This document shows positions 1 to 8,377 of a stretch of DNA of 64,000 nucleotides, piece after piece. The notes below the pieces were generated by a model. That model searched no databases. It had not been told where the DNA came from and saw nothing but the letters and a program-made list of their open reading frames with translations. The position numbers and the translations under genes are program-made. Origin of the DNA: Propionibacteriales bacterium (lineage in GTDB: Bacteria; Actinomycetota; Actinomycetes; Propionibacteriales; Nocardioidaceae); contig JAPLCC010000047.1 of the NCBI GenBank assembly GCA_026392415.1, positions 124,001 to 188,000 on the forward strand, written 5' to 3'. Each line of letters starts with the position of its first letter. Within the stretch, counting starts at the first letter, position 1.

Positions 1-353
1 GTCGCCTCCGGCTTCGGGAGGTACGACGGCCCGACGGCACCATCGTTCGCAAGCTCGGCCACAAGGTCCGCCTCGATGACAGCCCGGCCGAGGTCGCCTG
101 CACGTCGCTCTACCTCGACGACGCGGAGTGGGCCCTGCTGCGGGCAAGCCTGCCGGGCCGCACGCTGCGCAAGCGCCGACACCATGTGCACCGCGACGGC
201 TGGCACGTCGTCGTCGACGAGCTCGAGGACGGCACGCTGCTCGCCGAGATCGACGACGCTGACCGGGAGCCGCAGCCCCTGCCCGACTGGCTCGACGTGA
301 TCGAAGACGTCAGCGACGACGAGGCCTGGACGGGTGCTGCGCTGAGCACCTGA
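1..353 (+). CDS. CYTH-like domain protein, C-terminal part (5' end outside window)
   Basis: The frame is open from base 3 to the TGA at 351-353 and enters the window without a start, so the gene is truncated by the window edge. About 116 residues are visible. They contain a basic stretch (LRKRRHHV), a run of beta-strand-like segments with alternating acidic residues (VVVDELEDGTLLAEIDDAD), and an EDVSDDEAWTGAALS ending. This ending matches the usual close of CYTH domains, where the last strand is followed by 'EVT-D-R-Y-x-N-x-x-LA'. CYTH proteins bind triphosphates in a beta-barrel (triphosphatases, class IV adenylate cyclases). The catalytic ExExK motif would lie in the missing N-terminus, so the activity cannot be judged. 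Confidence 0.6.
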   Translation, partial: RLRLREVRRPDGTIVRKLGHKVRLDDSPAEVACTSLYLDDAEWALLRASLPGRTLRKRRHHVHRDGWHVVVDELEDGTLLAEIDDADREPQPLPDWLDVIEDVSDDEAWTGAALST

Positions 354-406
354 GGTTCCTCCCCAGGTACGACGACACGGGAGTCGCGAGCCGCGAGGAT
401 CAACCC

Positions 407-895
407 ATGCGCCTTCCCGCCTCCCTCGTGCGCCCGCTGATCAAGTCGGGCAAGAAGCCGATGAACGCCATGCGCGCGCCCGAGGCCATGACGGTCCTCG
501 ACCGACCCGTCCAGCACACCGACTTCGCCAGCCTCGACGGCCACGTCCACGTGCTGCTGGTGACCTACAAGCGCGACGGCACACCCATTCCGTCGCCGGT
601 GTGGTTCGCCCTCGACGGGCAGACCCTTTACGTCTGGACCGAGATCAACGCGTTCAAGGCCAAGCGGATCCGCAACGACCCGCGGGCGCTCCTCGCGCCC
701 TGCGATGCGCGCGGCGTACCCGAGGGTGATCCGATCGCCGCCCGTGGCCGGGTCCTGACCGACGAGGCTGATCGCCAGCGCGCGGCGAAGGTGATCCGCA
801 GCCAGTGGGGCATCGGCCGACGGGTCTTCGAAGCGTTGTCGCGCCCGCTCACCGACGTCCACTACCTGGCCTTCGAACCGGCGCCCGCCCCCTGA
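407..895 (+). CDS. PPOX-class F420/flavin-dependent oxidoreductase
   Basis: This 162-residue protein has the split beta-barrel pattern of the pyridoxamine-5'-phosphate-oxidase-like family. It shows HVHVLLVTYKRDGTPIPSPVWFAL, then LYVWTEINAFKAKRIRNDPRALLAPCDARG, which is typical of actinobacterial PPOX-class F420-dependent enzymes (TIGR03666-like). These proteins bind F420 or FMN and reduce varied substrates; the substrate here is unknown. ATG 407 gives about 20 extra N-terminal residues before the conserved domain. An internal ATG at 464 is an alternative start. The gene lies alone between the CYTH fragment and the nuclease, all on the plus strand. Confidence 0.75.
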   Translation: MRLPASLVRPLIKSGKKPMNAMRAPEAMTVLDRPVQHTDFASLDGHVHVLLVTYKRDGTPIPSPVWFALDGQTLYVWTEINAFKAKRIRNDPRALLAPCDARGVPEGDPIAARGRVLTDEADRQRAAKVIRSQWGIGRRVFEALSRPLTDVHYLAFEPAPAP

Positions 896-943
896 CCTCG
901 TCGTTCCCCTGACAGCGTCGGACCGTCGTCGTACGGTCCGGTC

Positions 944-1429
944 ATGCGCCGCCACCCCCTGCTCTTCGCGGTGCTCGTGGTGGGGGTGGTCTTCGTTGTG
1001 TTCCGCGTCTTCGGCGACGACATCGGCGCCGGTCCGCGCAACGAAGTGCAGGCAGTCGACGGCCGCTCCTTCGTCGTCACCCACGTCGTCGACGGCGACA
1101 CCGTCGACCTCGACAACGGCGAGACGGTCCGCCTCGTCGGCATCGACACCCAGGAGCGAGGGGAGTGCGGCTACGACGAAGCCCGCGCCGCGCTCGTCGA
1201 TCTGGTTGACGGCCAGCGGATCACCCTCGGCGCCTCCGACGAGGACCGTGACCGCTACGACCGCCTCCTGCGCTACGTCGACGTCGGCAAGGTTGACGCC
1301 GGGCTCCGGCTCATCAAGCAGGGGTTCGCGATCGCCCGCTACGACTCCCGCGACGGCTACGGTCGCCACCCGCGCGAGGCCCGCTACGTCAAGGCAGACA
1401 AGGCCAGCCCGCGCGCAGCCTGTCGATAG
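944..1429 (+). CDS. Membrane-anchored or secreted thermonuclease-family (SNase) protein
   Basis: The 161-residue protein starts with a hydrophobic segment (residues 5-23), either a signal peptide or an anchor with the domain outside the cell. The SNase fold follows: VVDGDTVDLDNGETVRLVGIDTQE, the G-ECGYDEA helix, and DRYDRLLRYV with the second catalytic arginine. These match the Arg/Glu/Arg active-site arrangement and the calcium-binding Asp of staphylococcal-type nucleases. The last 15 residues are basic. Likely role is extracellular or surface nucleic-acid hydrolysis. It is followed 10 bp later by the glycosylase gene. Confidence 0.75.
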   Translation: MRRHPLLFAVLVVGVVFVVFRVFGDDIGAGPRNEVQAVDGRSFVVTHVVDGDTVDLDNGETVRLVGIDTQERGECGYDEARAALVDLVDGQRITLGASDEDRDRYDRLLRYVDVGKVDAGLRLIKQGFAIARYDSRDGYGRHPREARYVKADKASPRAACR

Positions 1430-1439
1430 CCTCGCCACC

Positions 1440-2039
1440 GTGACCAGCAACAGCGCCGACGTCGTCCGCCGCGCGCGATCCCTGCTCGGCCGCAGCCTCA
1501 CCGCCCACGGCGTCACCCTCCGGATCACCGAGGTCGAGGCGTACGGCGGCCGTGAGGACCCCGCCTCCCACGCCTTCACGCGCACCCCTCGCTCCGAGGT
1601 GATGTACGGCCCGCCGTGGCGGCTCTACGTCTACCGCTCCTACGGCATCCACCACTGCGCCAACGTCGTCACCGGTCCGACCGAGATCGGCGCGGCGGTG
1701 CTGCTCCGCGCCGGTCAGGTCATCGACGGCCACGACCTCGCGCGAGCTCGCCGCAACGATGCCGCGGACCACCAGCTCGCCCGCGGACCCGGCAACCTCG
1801 CCCAGGCGTTGGCGATCACCCTCGACGATCTCGGCACCGATCTGCTCGAGCCCGGCCCGGTCGTGCTCGGCCCTGAAGTGCGCCACCGACACCGCATCGA
1901 GGCCGGCCCTCGCGTCGGCGTCTCCAAGGCGGCCGACGTGCCGTGGCGGTTCTGGCTGGCGGACGAGAGGTCCGTGTCGGCGTACCGCCGGAGCCCGCGG
2001 GCTCCAGCCGCGACTAGTCTTCCGCCTCGTGACCTTTGA
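1440..2039 (+). CDS. DNA-3-methyladenine glycosylase (AAG/Mpg family)
   Basis: Starting at GTG 1440 this gives 199 residues, the usual size for bacterial AAG-type glycosylases. The catalytic segment [18 protein letters not shown] (around Glu33) is the hallmark of the family, followed by [27 protein letters not shown] and the [15 protein letters not shown]-binding region. The enzyme excises alkylated or deaminated purines in base-excision repair. GTG 1440 is chosen because upstream sequence in the same frame is antisense-like and lacks family similarity. The end overlaps the next gene by about 11 bp, which suggests co-transcription. Confidence 0.88.
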   Translation: MTSNSADVVRRARSLLGRSLTAHGVTLRITEVEAYGGREDPASHAFTRTPRSEVMYGPPWRLYVYRSYGIHHCANVVTGPTEIGAAVLLRAGQVIDGHDLARARRNDAADHQLARGPGNLAQALAITLDDLGTDLLEPGPVVLGPEVRHRHRIEAGPRVGVSKAADVPWRFWLADERSVSAYRRSPRAPAATSLPPRDL

Positions 2040-2337
2040 GAACGTGACCCTCGACCCGCAAGCCAACATCTACTTCGACGGCAAGTGCGTCAGCCACACC
2101 TTCCACCTCGCCGACGGCACGAAGAAGTCGGCCGGGGTGATCTTCCCGGCATCGCTCAACTTCGGCACCGCCGCACCCGAGGTGATGGAGCTCAACGCCG
2201 GAAAGTGCCGGATCCGCCTGGCCGGCTCCGAGGACTGGACCGAGTACGCCGCCGGCGAGTCCTTCAGCGTGCCCGGCGACTCGTCCTTCGACATCGAGGT
2301 CACCGAGACGCTGGGATACGTCTGCCACTACGGGTGA
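2029..2337 (+). CDS. ppnP: Pyrimidine/purine nucleoside phosphorylase PpnP (DUF1255)
   Basis: This 102-residue cupin-like protein matches the PpnP/YaiE family closely: N-terminal [13 protein letters not shown], then [31 protein letters not shown] and the SYLCRY-like ending LGYVCHYG. PpnP proteins phosphorolyse several nucleosides. GTG 2029 overlaps the glycosylase end; GTG 2044 is an equally possible start and would remove five residues. Neither has a strong Shine-Dalgarno sequence. Confidence 0.85.
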   Translation: MTFENVTLDPQANIYFDGKCVSHTFHLADGTKKSAGVIFPASLNFGTAAPEVMELNAGKCRIRLAGSEDWTEYAAGESFSVPGDSSFDIEVTETLGYVCHYG

Positions 2338-2401
2338 CGCCGCAGGCGGGGCCTGTGGATGGGCAACAACGTCGTCGACGGAATTGGCGCAGGCTGGCGC
2401 C

Positions 2402-2830
2402 ATGACCGACCACCATTCAGAGATCCCGCCACTCCGGCCGCCGCACTTGATGCCGCCGCTCACCCATCAGACCTCGCTGGAGAACACCTGGCGCGCCATG
2501 ATGGGTGAGCTCGGCTTTGCCGTCCCCCAACTGTGGATGCTGTTCATCGATGGCGACCGTCCGCTTCACGTTCTGCAGGTCAAGGACGTGCCCTTGTGCC
2601 CGGAGCGGAGCGAGATCGAGTCCGTCGCGACGATGCTCGATCACATCGTCGACGACAGCCACTCGTGTGCGTTTCTCTTCGCTCGTCCGGGCGGCCCGTC
2701 CCGGACGCCGGGCGACCTCGCCTGGGCCCGCGGCCTCACTGAGGTCGTCGACGGCCGCTGGCCGGTGCACCTGGCAAACGATGTCGAGCTCCGGGTGGCC
2801 GCCCCGGACGACCTCGCCGCAGCAGGCTGA
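2402..2830 (+). CDS. Conserved hypothetical protein
   Basis: A 142-residue soluble protein from ATG 2402. I recognise the general type (LENTWRAMMGELGFAVPQLWMLFIDGDRPLHVLQVKDVPLCP ...) as one recurring in actinobacteria without assigned function, but cannot name a domain with confidence. The layout of strand-rich segments and a LFARPGG-SRTPGDLAWARGL stretch suggests a compact alpha/beta fold. It sits 23 bp upstream of the Uma2 gene on the same strand. Confidence 0.55.
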   Translation: MTDHHSEIPPLRPPHLMPPLTHQTSLENTWRAMMGELGFAVPQLWMLFIDGDRPLHVLQVKDVPLCPERSEIESVATMLDHIVDDSHSCAFLFARPGGPSRTPGDLAWARGLTEVVDGRWPVHLANDVELRVAAPDDLAAAG

Positions 2831-2853
2831 CCGCTCTCTCGAAATGAGGCACC

Positions 2854-3408
2854 ATGACTGTTGTGACGGTCCTGCCGCGCCGACCTCTCACGGTCGACGA
2901 CCTCGATGCGATGCCCGATGACGGGCACCGCTACGAGCTCATCGACGGGACGCTGATCGTGTCGCCCGCGCCGCTGCTCCGCCACCAGCTGGTGCATTCG
3001 CGACTCATGCGCTTGCTGCTCAATGCGACCCCGTCGCACCTCGAGGTCCTGAGCGCGCCGACAGACATCGTGCTTGCCGACGACACCGTCGTACAGCCGG
3101 ACCTCCTGGTCGTGCCGCTCGCCCAGATCGTCGGCCGCAAGCTGATGGCGCCGCCACTGCTCGCCGTCGAGATCCTGTCGCCGAGTTCGCGCCTGATCGA
3201 CCTCAACCTGAAGCGCGCCCGCTACGAGCGCGCGGGGGTGCCGTCGTACTGGGTGGTCGACCCTGATGAGCTCCGGCTGGTGGCGTGGCGTCTCAGCGAG
3301 GGTGCCTACGTCGACGTCGCCGACGTGGCGGCCGACGAGACCTGGCGGGCCACCGACCCGTTCGACGTCACCATCACGCCCCGGGACCTGGCGGCAGGAG
3401 CCGGCTGA
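2854..3408 (+). CDS. Uma2-family putative endonuclease (PD-(D/E)XK fold)
   Basis: The 184-residue protein has the Uma2/DUF820 pattern: GHRYELIDGTLIVSPAP (Glu28), VVQPDLLVV (Asp83), LAVEILSPSSR (Glu106) and DLNLKRARYERAGVPSYWVVDP (Lys120). These supply the E...D...E-x-x-K-like residues of a restriction-endonuclease-fold active site. The family is widespread and often multicopy, but its biological role is unsettled. Both the preceding gene and this one could form a small transcription unit. Confidence 0.8.
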   Translation: MTVVTVLPRRPLTVDDLDAMPDDGHRYELIDGTLIVSPAPLLRHQLVHSRLMRLLLNATPSHLEVLSAPTDIVLADDTVVQPDLLVVPLAQIVGRKLMAPPLLAVEILSPSSRLIDLNLKRARYERAGVPSYWVVDPDELRLVAWRLSEGAYVDVADVAADETWRATDPFDVTITPRDLAAGAG

Positions 3409-3418
3409 ACCGCCGGCC

Positions 3419-3805
3419 CTAGAGCCCGCTCGCGTCGTCCGGTACGTCGACGGAGTGTGACTGCAGCACCTCGAGCGGAATCAGCTCGAGCGCCCGTTCG
3501 TTCGTCGAGGCGAGGACGATCGGGGCAGCCACCCCGTCGGCGTACGCCTGCAACCAGCGGCCCGCGACGACGCACCAGCGATCACCGGGCCGCAGGCCCG
3601 GGAACTGCCACTGCGGTCGCGGCGTCGACAGGTCGTTGCCGACCGCCCTCTGGTGGGCGAGGAACTCCTCGGTCATCACGGCGCAGACCGCGTGCAGCCC
3701 CACGTCCTCCGGGCCACAGGAGCAGTTGCCGTCACGGTGGAAACCGGTCATCGGATCGGTCCCACAGGGCTGCAGTTCCTCGCCCAGGACGTTGCGCTCG
3801 CTCAT
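3419..3805 (-). CDS. DUF2237 family protein
   Basis: A 128-residue protein with the DUF2237 signature: NVLGEELQPCGTDPMTGFHRDGNCSC, then GLHAVCAVMTEEFLAHQRAVGNDLSTP and the central DRWCVVAGRWLQAYADG. Function is unknown; several conserved cysteines and a histidine suggest metal or redox involvement, which is inference. Its start codon overlaps the stop of the upstream membrane-protein gene by four bases (ATGA, 3802-3805), so it is probably translationally coupled to it. Confidence 0.8.
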   Translation of the reverse strand: MSERNVLGEELQPCGTDPMTGFHRDGNCSCGPEDVGLHAVCAVMTEEFLAHQRAVGNDLSTPRPQWQFPGLRPGDRWCVVAGRWLQAYADGVAAPIVLASTNERALELIPLEVLQSHSVDVPDDASGL

Positions 3806-4896
3806 GACTGCGCCGATCGGCGCAGGATGCTCGTGAACCGGGTCCGGTTCGCTGCGGCATTGCTCATCACGATCACCAGCAGCCCGAACAGGGCGTAGAG
3901 CCCGAGCACGACGAACGGCGACGAGGTCGACGCGTCGGGGAAGTACAGCGCATCACGGGCCACCGTCGCGCCTGCGCCGGGTGGGAGCAGTTGCCCGATC
4001 GTGTGCCCGAACCGCGGCAGCATCTCGGGTGCGATCGAGGACCCCGAGATGATCAGCCCGACCGTGAAGTAGAGGCCGCCGATCAGCGATCCGATCGGCC
4101 CGAACAGCGCCACGAATGCTGCCGTCGAGGCCGTCACGGCCAGCGAGATCAACGCCAGCCCCCAGAACAGCGTGAAGTGGTCGGCGCCCGTGCCGACGTC
4201 GAACAGCGCCATGGCCAGCAGGGCGACGCCCGACGACAGCACGGCGTAGCCGACGAGCAGCGCGGCGTGGCCGATGCCGCGCAACGTCGACTGCTCGGTC
4301 AGTCCCCGCAGTCGGCCGAGCGCCAGCGAAGCGATCGACCCACCGAGGCACAGGGCCTGGATCACGAAGCCGAGCGAGCTGCCACCACTGTCCGCCTTCG
4401 GCAGGGGTACGACGTCCACGACCGGCGGCGGCGTCGTCAGTGCCGCGACCGTCGCCACCGGCACGTCCTTGCCCGCGGTGGTCAGCGACTCGACCTGCGT
4501 CCCGATCTCGTCCTGGTACGCCGCCGTGTACTTCGCCTTGAACAGGTTGGCCACCGACGGCGAGGCCGCCGAGGCGACGTACAAGGTGGGGGACTGGCCG
4601 GCGAAGGCGACGCCGCCGTAGGCCCGGCGCTCGCGGATCGCCTGCTCGAGCGCGGCCGCATCGTCGTACGGCTCGACCTCGAAAGCCCCGTCGGCCTCGA
4701 GCTGTTCGGTCAGCTGCGCCTGCTGCGCCTCGCTGCCGACGATGCCCATGGGCAGGTCGTCGGGCGACGGGGAGTGCGCCATGGCCAGGTAGTAGATGCC
4801 GAGCACGAGCTGGATCAGCGCGCCGACGAGCGCGATCGCGATGCCGAGGCGCGAGAGCTTGCGCAGGGTGGTGGGAGGAGTCGAGTTCTCGCTCAT
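3802..4896 (-). CDS. Multi-pass membrane protein, YhgE/Pip or DUF3533-like
   Basis: This 364-residue protein has one N-terminal membrane segment (about residues 17-39), an extracytoplasmic domain of about 130 residues (MGIVGSEAQQAQLTEQLEADGAFEVEPY...), and five to six C-terminal membrane helices (about 180-350). That topology is shared by YhgE/Pip and DUF3533 proteins, which resemble ABC-2 type permeases but have no ATPase of their own. No ABC ATPase gene is adjacent. ATG 4896 is chosen because the open frame farther upstream runs into a dispersed repeat and shows no membrane-protein character. It is coupled to the DUF2237 gene by an ATGA overlap. Confidence 0.65.
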   Translation of the reverse strand: MSENSTPPTTLRKLSRLGIAIALVGALIQLVLGIYYLAMAHSPSPDDLPMGIVGSEAQQAQLTEQLEADGAFEVEPYDDAAALEQAIRERRAYGGVAFAGQSPTLYVASAASPSVANLFKAKYTAAYQDEIGTQVESLTTAGKDVPVATVAALTTPPPVVDVVPLPKADSGGSSLGFVIQALCLGGSIASLALGRLRGLTEQSTLRGIGHAALLVGYAVLSSGVALLAMALFDVGTGADHFTLFWGLALISLAVTASTAAFVALFGPIGSLIGGLYFTVGLIISGSSIAPEMLPRFGHTIGQLLPPGAGATVARDALYFPDASTSSPFVVLGLYALFGLLVIVMSNAAANRTRFTSILRRSAQS

Positions 4897-4912
4897 GGTG
4901 TCAGCATGGCGC

Positions 4913-4956
4913 GTCTCGATACGCGCTCGCCTGGCGGCTCGCGCTACTCGACGACC
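4913..4956 (+). repeat. Dispersed palindromic repeat (GTCTCGATACGC type), copy 1
   Basis: The interval begins GTCTCGATACGC and ends CTACTCGACGACC. A second copy with the same two ends, in the opposite orientation and with a different centre, lies at 44532-44572. The ends are partly complementary, so the element can fold. It fills the gap between the membrane protein start and the stop of the next gene. Sequences of this type are common intergenic repeats in high-GC actinobacteria; that statement is from general knowledge. Confidence 0.7.
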
Positions 4957-4966
4957 GAACTCGTTC

Positions 4967-5590
4967 TCAGCAGCCGTTGTCGCAGATGCCCGTGGACGGG
5001 ATCGCCATGAAGCAGGTCGGGCAGACCTTGTAGACGACGTCCGACTTCGCCGGCTTGGCCGGGGTGCGGGGGACGGCGGTCTTGGTGGCGCGCGAAGCGC
5101 GGGGTGCCTTGGCGGGCACGACCTTCTCGACCGGCGCCGGCACTTCCCGAACCGGAGCGACCCAGCCCGGCGGGGGCGGGTCGGTGATCCCGAAACGGGA
5201 GAGCACCTCGCGGGCGGCGGTGGTCGGCTGGTGCTTGGGCCGGGTCTCGATGTCGAACGGCGAGGACGAGCCCTCGAGGAAGGTCTGCGCGTCCGGGTTG
5301 AGCGTCGCGGGCAGCTGGCGGTGACGCCAACGCTGCGGGGTCTCGCCGCGCTGGTTGATCGCGACCAGCTCGGGGCGGTCCCAGGCGACCAGGACCCAGT
5401 CGTCACGGTGGCTGGTGGCCCAGACCGCGATGGGCCGGTCGCCTGCGTCGGCCACGGCGCGCAGCGCGATCCGCTCCGGGTTGGAGAACTTTCCCTTCAC
5501 GTGCAGCACGCCCGGGAGCACTTCCTCGACGGTGTGCTCCTCGGCCTTGATGAGATCGATCAGGTCAGCAAGTTCCGGCGTAGTCTCCAT
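4967..5590 (-). CDS. Hypothetical protein with C-terminal zinc-ribbon-like motif
   Basis: The 207-residue protein has an N-terminal region (1-125) rich in strands, a Pro/Ala/Lys-rich linker (about 140-185), and a C-terminal VCPTCFMAIPSTGICDNGC with two CxxC-like pairs that could bind zinc. The basic linker resembles nucleic-acid-binding tails. I do not recognise a family. It is transcribed towards the membrane protein and separated from it by the 4913-4956 repeat. Confidence 0.6.
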   Translation of the reverse strand: METTPELADLIDLIKAEEHTVEEVLPGVLHVKGKFSNPERIALRAVADAGDRPIAVWATSHRDDWVLVAWDRPELVAINQRGETPQRWRHRQLPATLNPDAQTFLEGSSSPFDIETRPKHQPTTAAREVLSRFGITDPPPPGWVAPVREVPAPVEKVVPAKAPRASRATKTAVPRTPAKPAKSDVVYKVCPTCFMAIPSTGICDNGC

Positions 5591-5611
5591 GGCCCTACCG
5601 ACATTAGTCGA

Positions 5612-6325
5612 CTATGGCCGCTGGTCAGCATCGGTGCCGACGTCGACGACCGCGTCCGTGGCCTCCTCGATGATCGACGCCATCGCGGTCCGGGCGGCCA
5701 CGGCGTCCCCGGATCGCACCGCCCGGGCCACCTCGACGTGCAGGTCGATGGCCTCGTCCTTGGGGTGGGACGGCATCAGGTGGTGGTGGGTGCGGCCGGC
5801 CAGCACCTCGGCCACGACGCCGTCGAGGGAGGCGAGCATCTCGTTGCCGGATGCCTCGAGCACGATCTGGTGGAAGAGCACGTCGGCTGCGAGGAACGAC
5901 TCCAGGTCGCCCGAGCGGCCGTGGACCACCATGTCGCTGGCGGCGGCCGCGAGCGCGCCGCACTGTTCGGGCGTCGCCCGCTGGGCGGCCAGAGCGGCAG
6001 CGACCGGTTCGAAGCCGCTGCGCAGCTCGCCGAGCGAGCGCAGCTGGGCGACTCGGTCGTCGGAGTCCAGGCGCCACCGGATCAGCCTCGGGTCGAAGAC
6101 CTGCCACGAGGCGCGGGGCTGCACGGTCACTCCGACCCGCTGGCGCGAGGCGACCATGCCCATCGAGGCGAGCACCCGGACTGCTTCGCGCGACACGGAG
6201 CGGCTGACGTCGTACTCGCTGTCGATGGCGTCGAGGGTCAGCACCGCGCCGGCGGCCAGGGCGCCGCTGACGATGCGCTGCCCCAGGGCGTCGAGCACGT
6301 TGTCGTGCAGCCCGGTACGGGTCAT
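5612..6325 (-). CDS. FCD-type GntR transcriptional regulator, probable gluconate repressor
   Basis: The 237-residue protein has an N-terminal winged helix (about 10-70: ISGALAAGAVLTLDAIDSEYDVSRSVSREAVRVLASMGMV) and a C-terminal all-helical FCD domain (about 90-225) with the His/Asp residues usual for metal or effector binding. It has a strong ribosome site (GGAGGAGCG directly before ATG). It is divergent from gluconokinase and GntP, sharing a 96-bp A+T-rich control region, so gluconate or 6-phosphogluconate is the probable effector. The function is inferred from this context. Confidence 0.85.
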   Translation of the reverse strand: MTRTGLHDNVLDALGQRIVSGALAAGAVLTLDAIDSEYDVSRSVSREAVRVLASMGMVASRQRVGVTVQPRASWQVFDPRLIRWRLDSDDRVAQLRSLGELRSGFEPVAAALAAQRATPEQCGALAAAASDMVVHGRSGDLESFLAADVLFHQIVLEASGNEMLASLDGVVAEVLAGRTHHHLMPSHPKDEAIDLHVEVARAVRSGDAVAARTAMASIIEEATDAVVDVGTDADQRP

Positions 6326-6334
6326 CGCTCCTCC

Positions 6335-6391
6335 AATAATCAGATTTATTGGTTCAAAGTCTTGATAAAACCAGATTAATCATCGCACACT
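6335..6391. promoter_or_regulatory. Divergent control region of the gluconate genes
   Basis: This is a conspicuously A+T-rich stretch between the GntR gene and gluconokinase. It contains two short palindromes, AATCAGATT (6338-6346) and GATTAATC (6374-6381), and an inverted pair TGGTT/AACCA (6350-6354 and 6369-6373). These are candidate operator half-sites for the GntR protein. The precise operator cannot be fixed from one sequence. Confidence 0.5.
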
Positions 6392-6421
6392 GTGACGGCC
6401 AACACATCAGCAGGAGGCGAC

Positions 6422-6958
6422 ATGACCAGCATGGCCCCCCAGACCGCCGGGCAGACCGTCGGGCAGATCGTCGTGATGGGCGTGTCCGGGTCGGGCAAGT
6501 CGACCGTCGGTGCAGCGCTCGCGCAACGACTCGGCGTGCCGTTCGCCGACGCCGACGACTTCCACCCGCCGGCCAACATCGCCAAGATGACCGCCGGCAT
6601 CGCGCTGGACGACACCGACCGCCACCCGTGGCTGGAAGCGATCGGCGAGTGGCTCGCCGCCCACGAGGACCACGGCGGCGTCATCAGCTGCTCCGCCCTC
6701 AAGGTGGGCTACCGCGACCAGCTCCGCGAGCACGCCCCGCGGACTGCCTTCGTCCACCTGCACGGCTCGCGCGAGGTCATCGCGCGCCGCCAGGCCAGCC
6801 GGCCCGGCCACTTCATGCCGGCCTCGTTGCTCGACTCGCAGTTCGACACGCTCGAACCGCTCGGCAGCCACGAGGCCGGCCTCGTCATCGACGTCGACCA
6901 GGACGTCGACGCCATCGTCCAGGAATACGTCGACCGCGCCGCGGCCTCGACCGACTGA
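6422..6958 (+). CDS. gntK: Gluconokinase
   Basis: The 178-residue protein carries the P-loop GVSGSGKST (about residues 20-28), then GVPFADADDFHPPANIAKMTAGIALDDTDRHPWL, which is diagnostic of GntK-type gluconokinases, and SCSALKVGYRDQLR. It phosphorylates gluconate to 6-phosphogluconate, feeding the pentose-phosphate pathway. ATG 6422 is preferred because AGGAGG lies at 6412-6417. The permease gene follows after 10 bp, so the two are an operon. Confidence 0.93.
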   Translation: MTSMAPQTAGQTVGQIVVMGVSGSGKSTVGAALAQRLGVPFADADDFHPPANIAKMTAGIALDDTDRHPWLEAIGEWLAAHEDHGGVISCSALKVGYRDQLREHAPRTAFVHLHGSREVIARRQASRPGHFMPASLLDSQFDTLEPLGSHEAGLVIDVDQDVDAIVQEYVDRAAASTD

Positions 6959-6968
6959 GGAGCCATCC

Positions 6969-8351
6969 ATGTCCGCCCACCTCGTCCTCGCCGCCGGGAC
7001 CGACCTCGTCGAACCGGTCGCCTCCGAAGGCCGGCTGCTCATCGCGGCCCTGCTCGGCATCGGCGTCATCGTCGCGCTGATCATCGCCGGCAAGATCCAA
7101 CCGTTCCTCGCCCTCACCGCGGGCGCCATCACGGTCGGCATCACCGCAGGCGTGAGCGTCGAGGTCGCCCTCGCCAGCTACACCACCGGCTTCGGGACCA
7201 CAGCCGCCGGCGTCGGCATCCTGATCGCGCTCGGAGCGATGTTCGGCAAGATCCTCGCCGACAGCGGTGGAGCCGATCAGATCGTCGACACGATCATCCG
7301 GCACGCCTCGCCCCGCGCCCTGCCCTGGGCGATGGCGCTGGTCGGCGCGATCATCGGCCTGCCGATGTTCTTCGAGATCGGCCTCGTCCTGCTGATGCCG
7401 GTGATCTACCTCGTGGCCCGCCGTTCCGGCCAGTCGCTCGTCACCATCGGCATCCCCGCGCTCGCCGGCCTGTCCGCGATGCACGGCCTGGTGCCGCCGC
7501 ACCCCGGCCCGCTCACCGCGATCGACTACCTCGGCGCGGACCTCGGCACCACTCTCGCCCTCGGCGTCGCCGTCGCCATCCCGACGGTGATCATCGCCGG
7601 CCCGGTCTTCGGCCTCGTCGGACGGTACGTCGACGTCGCGGTGCCCGAGCGGTTCGACACCCCGGAGCGGGAGTTCGACCGCCGCCCGTCGTTCACCGTG
7701 ACCCTCGCGTCCGTGCTGCTGCCCGTGGTGCTGATGATGGGCAAGGCGATGGCCGACATCTTCATCGAGGACGAGACCGACCCGCTTCGCCGTACTCTCG
7801 ACGTGCTCGGCACCCCGCTCATCGCCCTCGCGATCGCCGTCGTGGTGGGCATGTTCACCCTCGGCTTCGGTTCGGGCATGGGCCGCGACGGTGTCGCGAA
7901 GTCGCTGGAGTCCTCGCTGCCCGGCGTGGCCGGCATCCTGCTGATCGTCGCGGCCGGTGGTGGGTTCAAGCAGTCCCTCGTCGACACCGGGATCGGCACG
8001 ATCGTGGCCGAGCGGGTCGCCGACTCCAACATCTCCATCCTGCTGCTGGCCTGGTTCGTCGCCGTACTCATCCGGCTCGCGACGGGCTCCGCAACGGTCG
8101 CCACCGTCACGGCTTCCGGCCTGCTCGCGCCGCTCACCACCCAGCTCTCCAGCGGCGAGGTCTCCCTGATGGTGTTGGCGATCGGCGCCGGGTCGGTGTT
8201 CTTCTCCCACGTCAACGACGCCGGCTTCTGGCTGGTGAAGGAGTACTTCGGGATGAGCGTCGGGCAGACCCTCAAGACCTGGTCGGCGATGGAGACACTG
8301 CTCTCCGTCACGGGCCTGGTGTTCGTCCTTGCCCTGAACCTCGTGATCTGA
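6969..8351 (+). CDS. gntP: Gluconate:proton symporter, GntP family
   Basis: The 460-residue protein has about 12 to 14 hydrophobic segments and family motifs such as GLPMFFEIGLVLLMPVIY, GLSAMHGLVPPHPGPLTAI and GSATVATVTASGLLAP, with the C-terminal HVNDAGFWLVKEYF. GntP transporters import gluconate or related sugar acids using the proton gradient. Position directly after gluconokinase and under the divergent GntR regulator supports gluconate as substrate. Confidence 0.92.
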   Translation: MSAHLVLAAGTDLVEPVASEGRLLIAALLGIGVIVALIIAGKIQPFLALTAGAITVGITAGVSVEVALASYTTGFGTTAAGVGILIALGAMFGKILADSGGADQIVDTIIRHASPRALPWAMALVGAIIGLPMFFEIGLVLLMPVIYLVARRSGQSLVTIGIPALAGLSAMHGLVPPHPGPLTAIDYLGADLGTTLALGVAVAIPTVIIAGPVFGLVGRYVDVAVPERFDTPEREFDRRPSFTVTLASVLLPVVLMMGKAMADIFIEDETDPLRRTLDVLGTPLIALAIAVVVGMFTLGFGSGMGRDGVAKSLESSLPGVAGILLIVAAGGGFKQSLVDTGIGTIVAERVADSNISILLLAWFVAVLIRLATGSATVATVTASGLLAPLTTQLSSGEVSLMVLAIGAGSVFFSHVNDAGFWLVKEYFGMSVGQTLKTWSAMETLLSVTGLVFVLALNLVI

Positions 8352-8377
8352 CGGGACGCATCGGGGAGGATGGTGGG

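Noticed and set aside
110..1585. Long minus-strand open frame of 491 codons antisense to the first three genes
   Set aside because: It covers several well-supported plus-strand genes, its product is low-complexity Arg/Val/Asp-rich, and such antisense frames are expected at 70% G+C.
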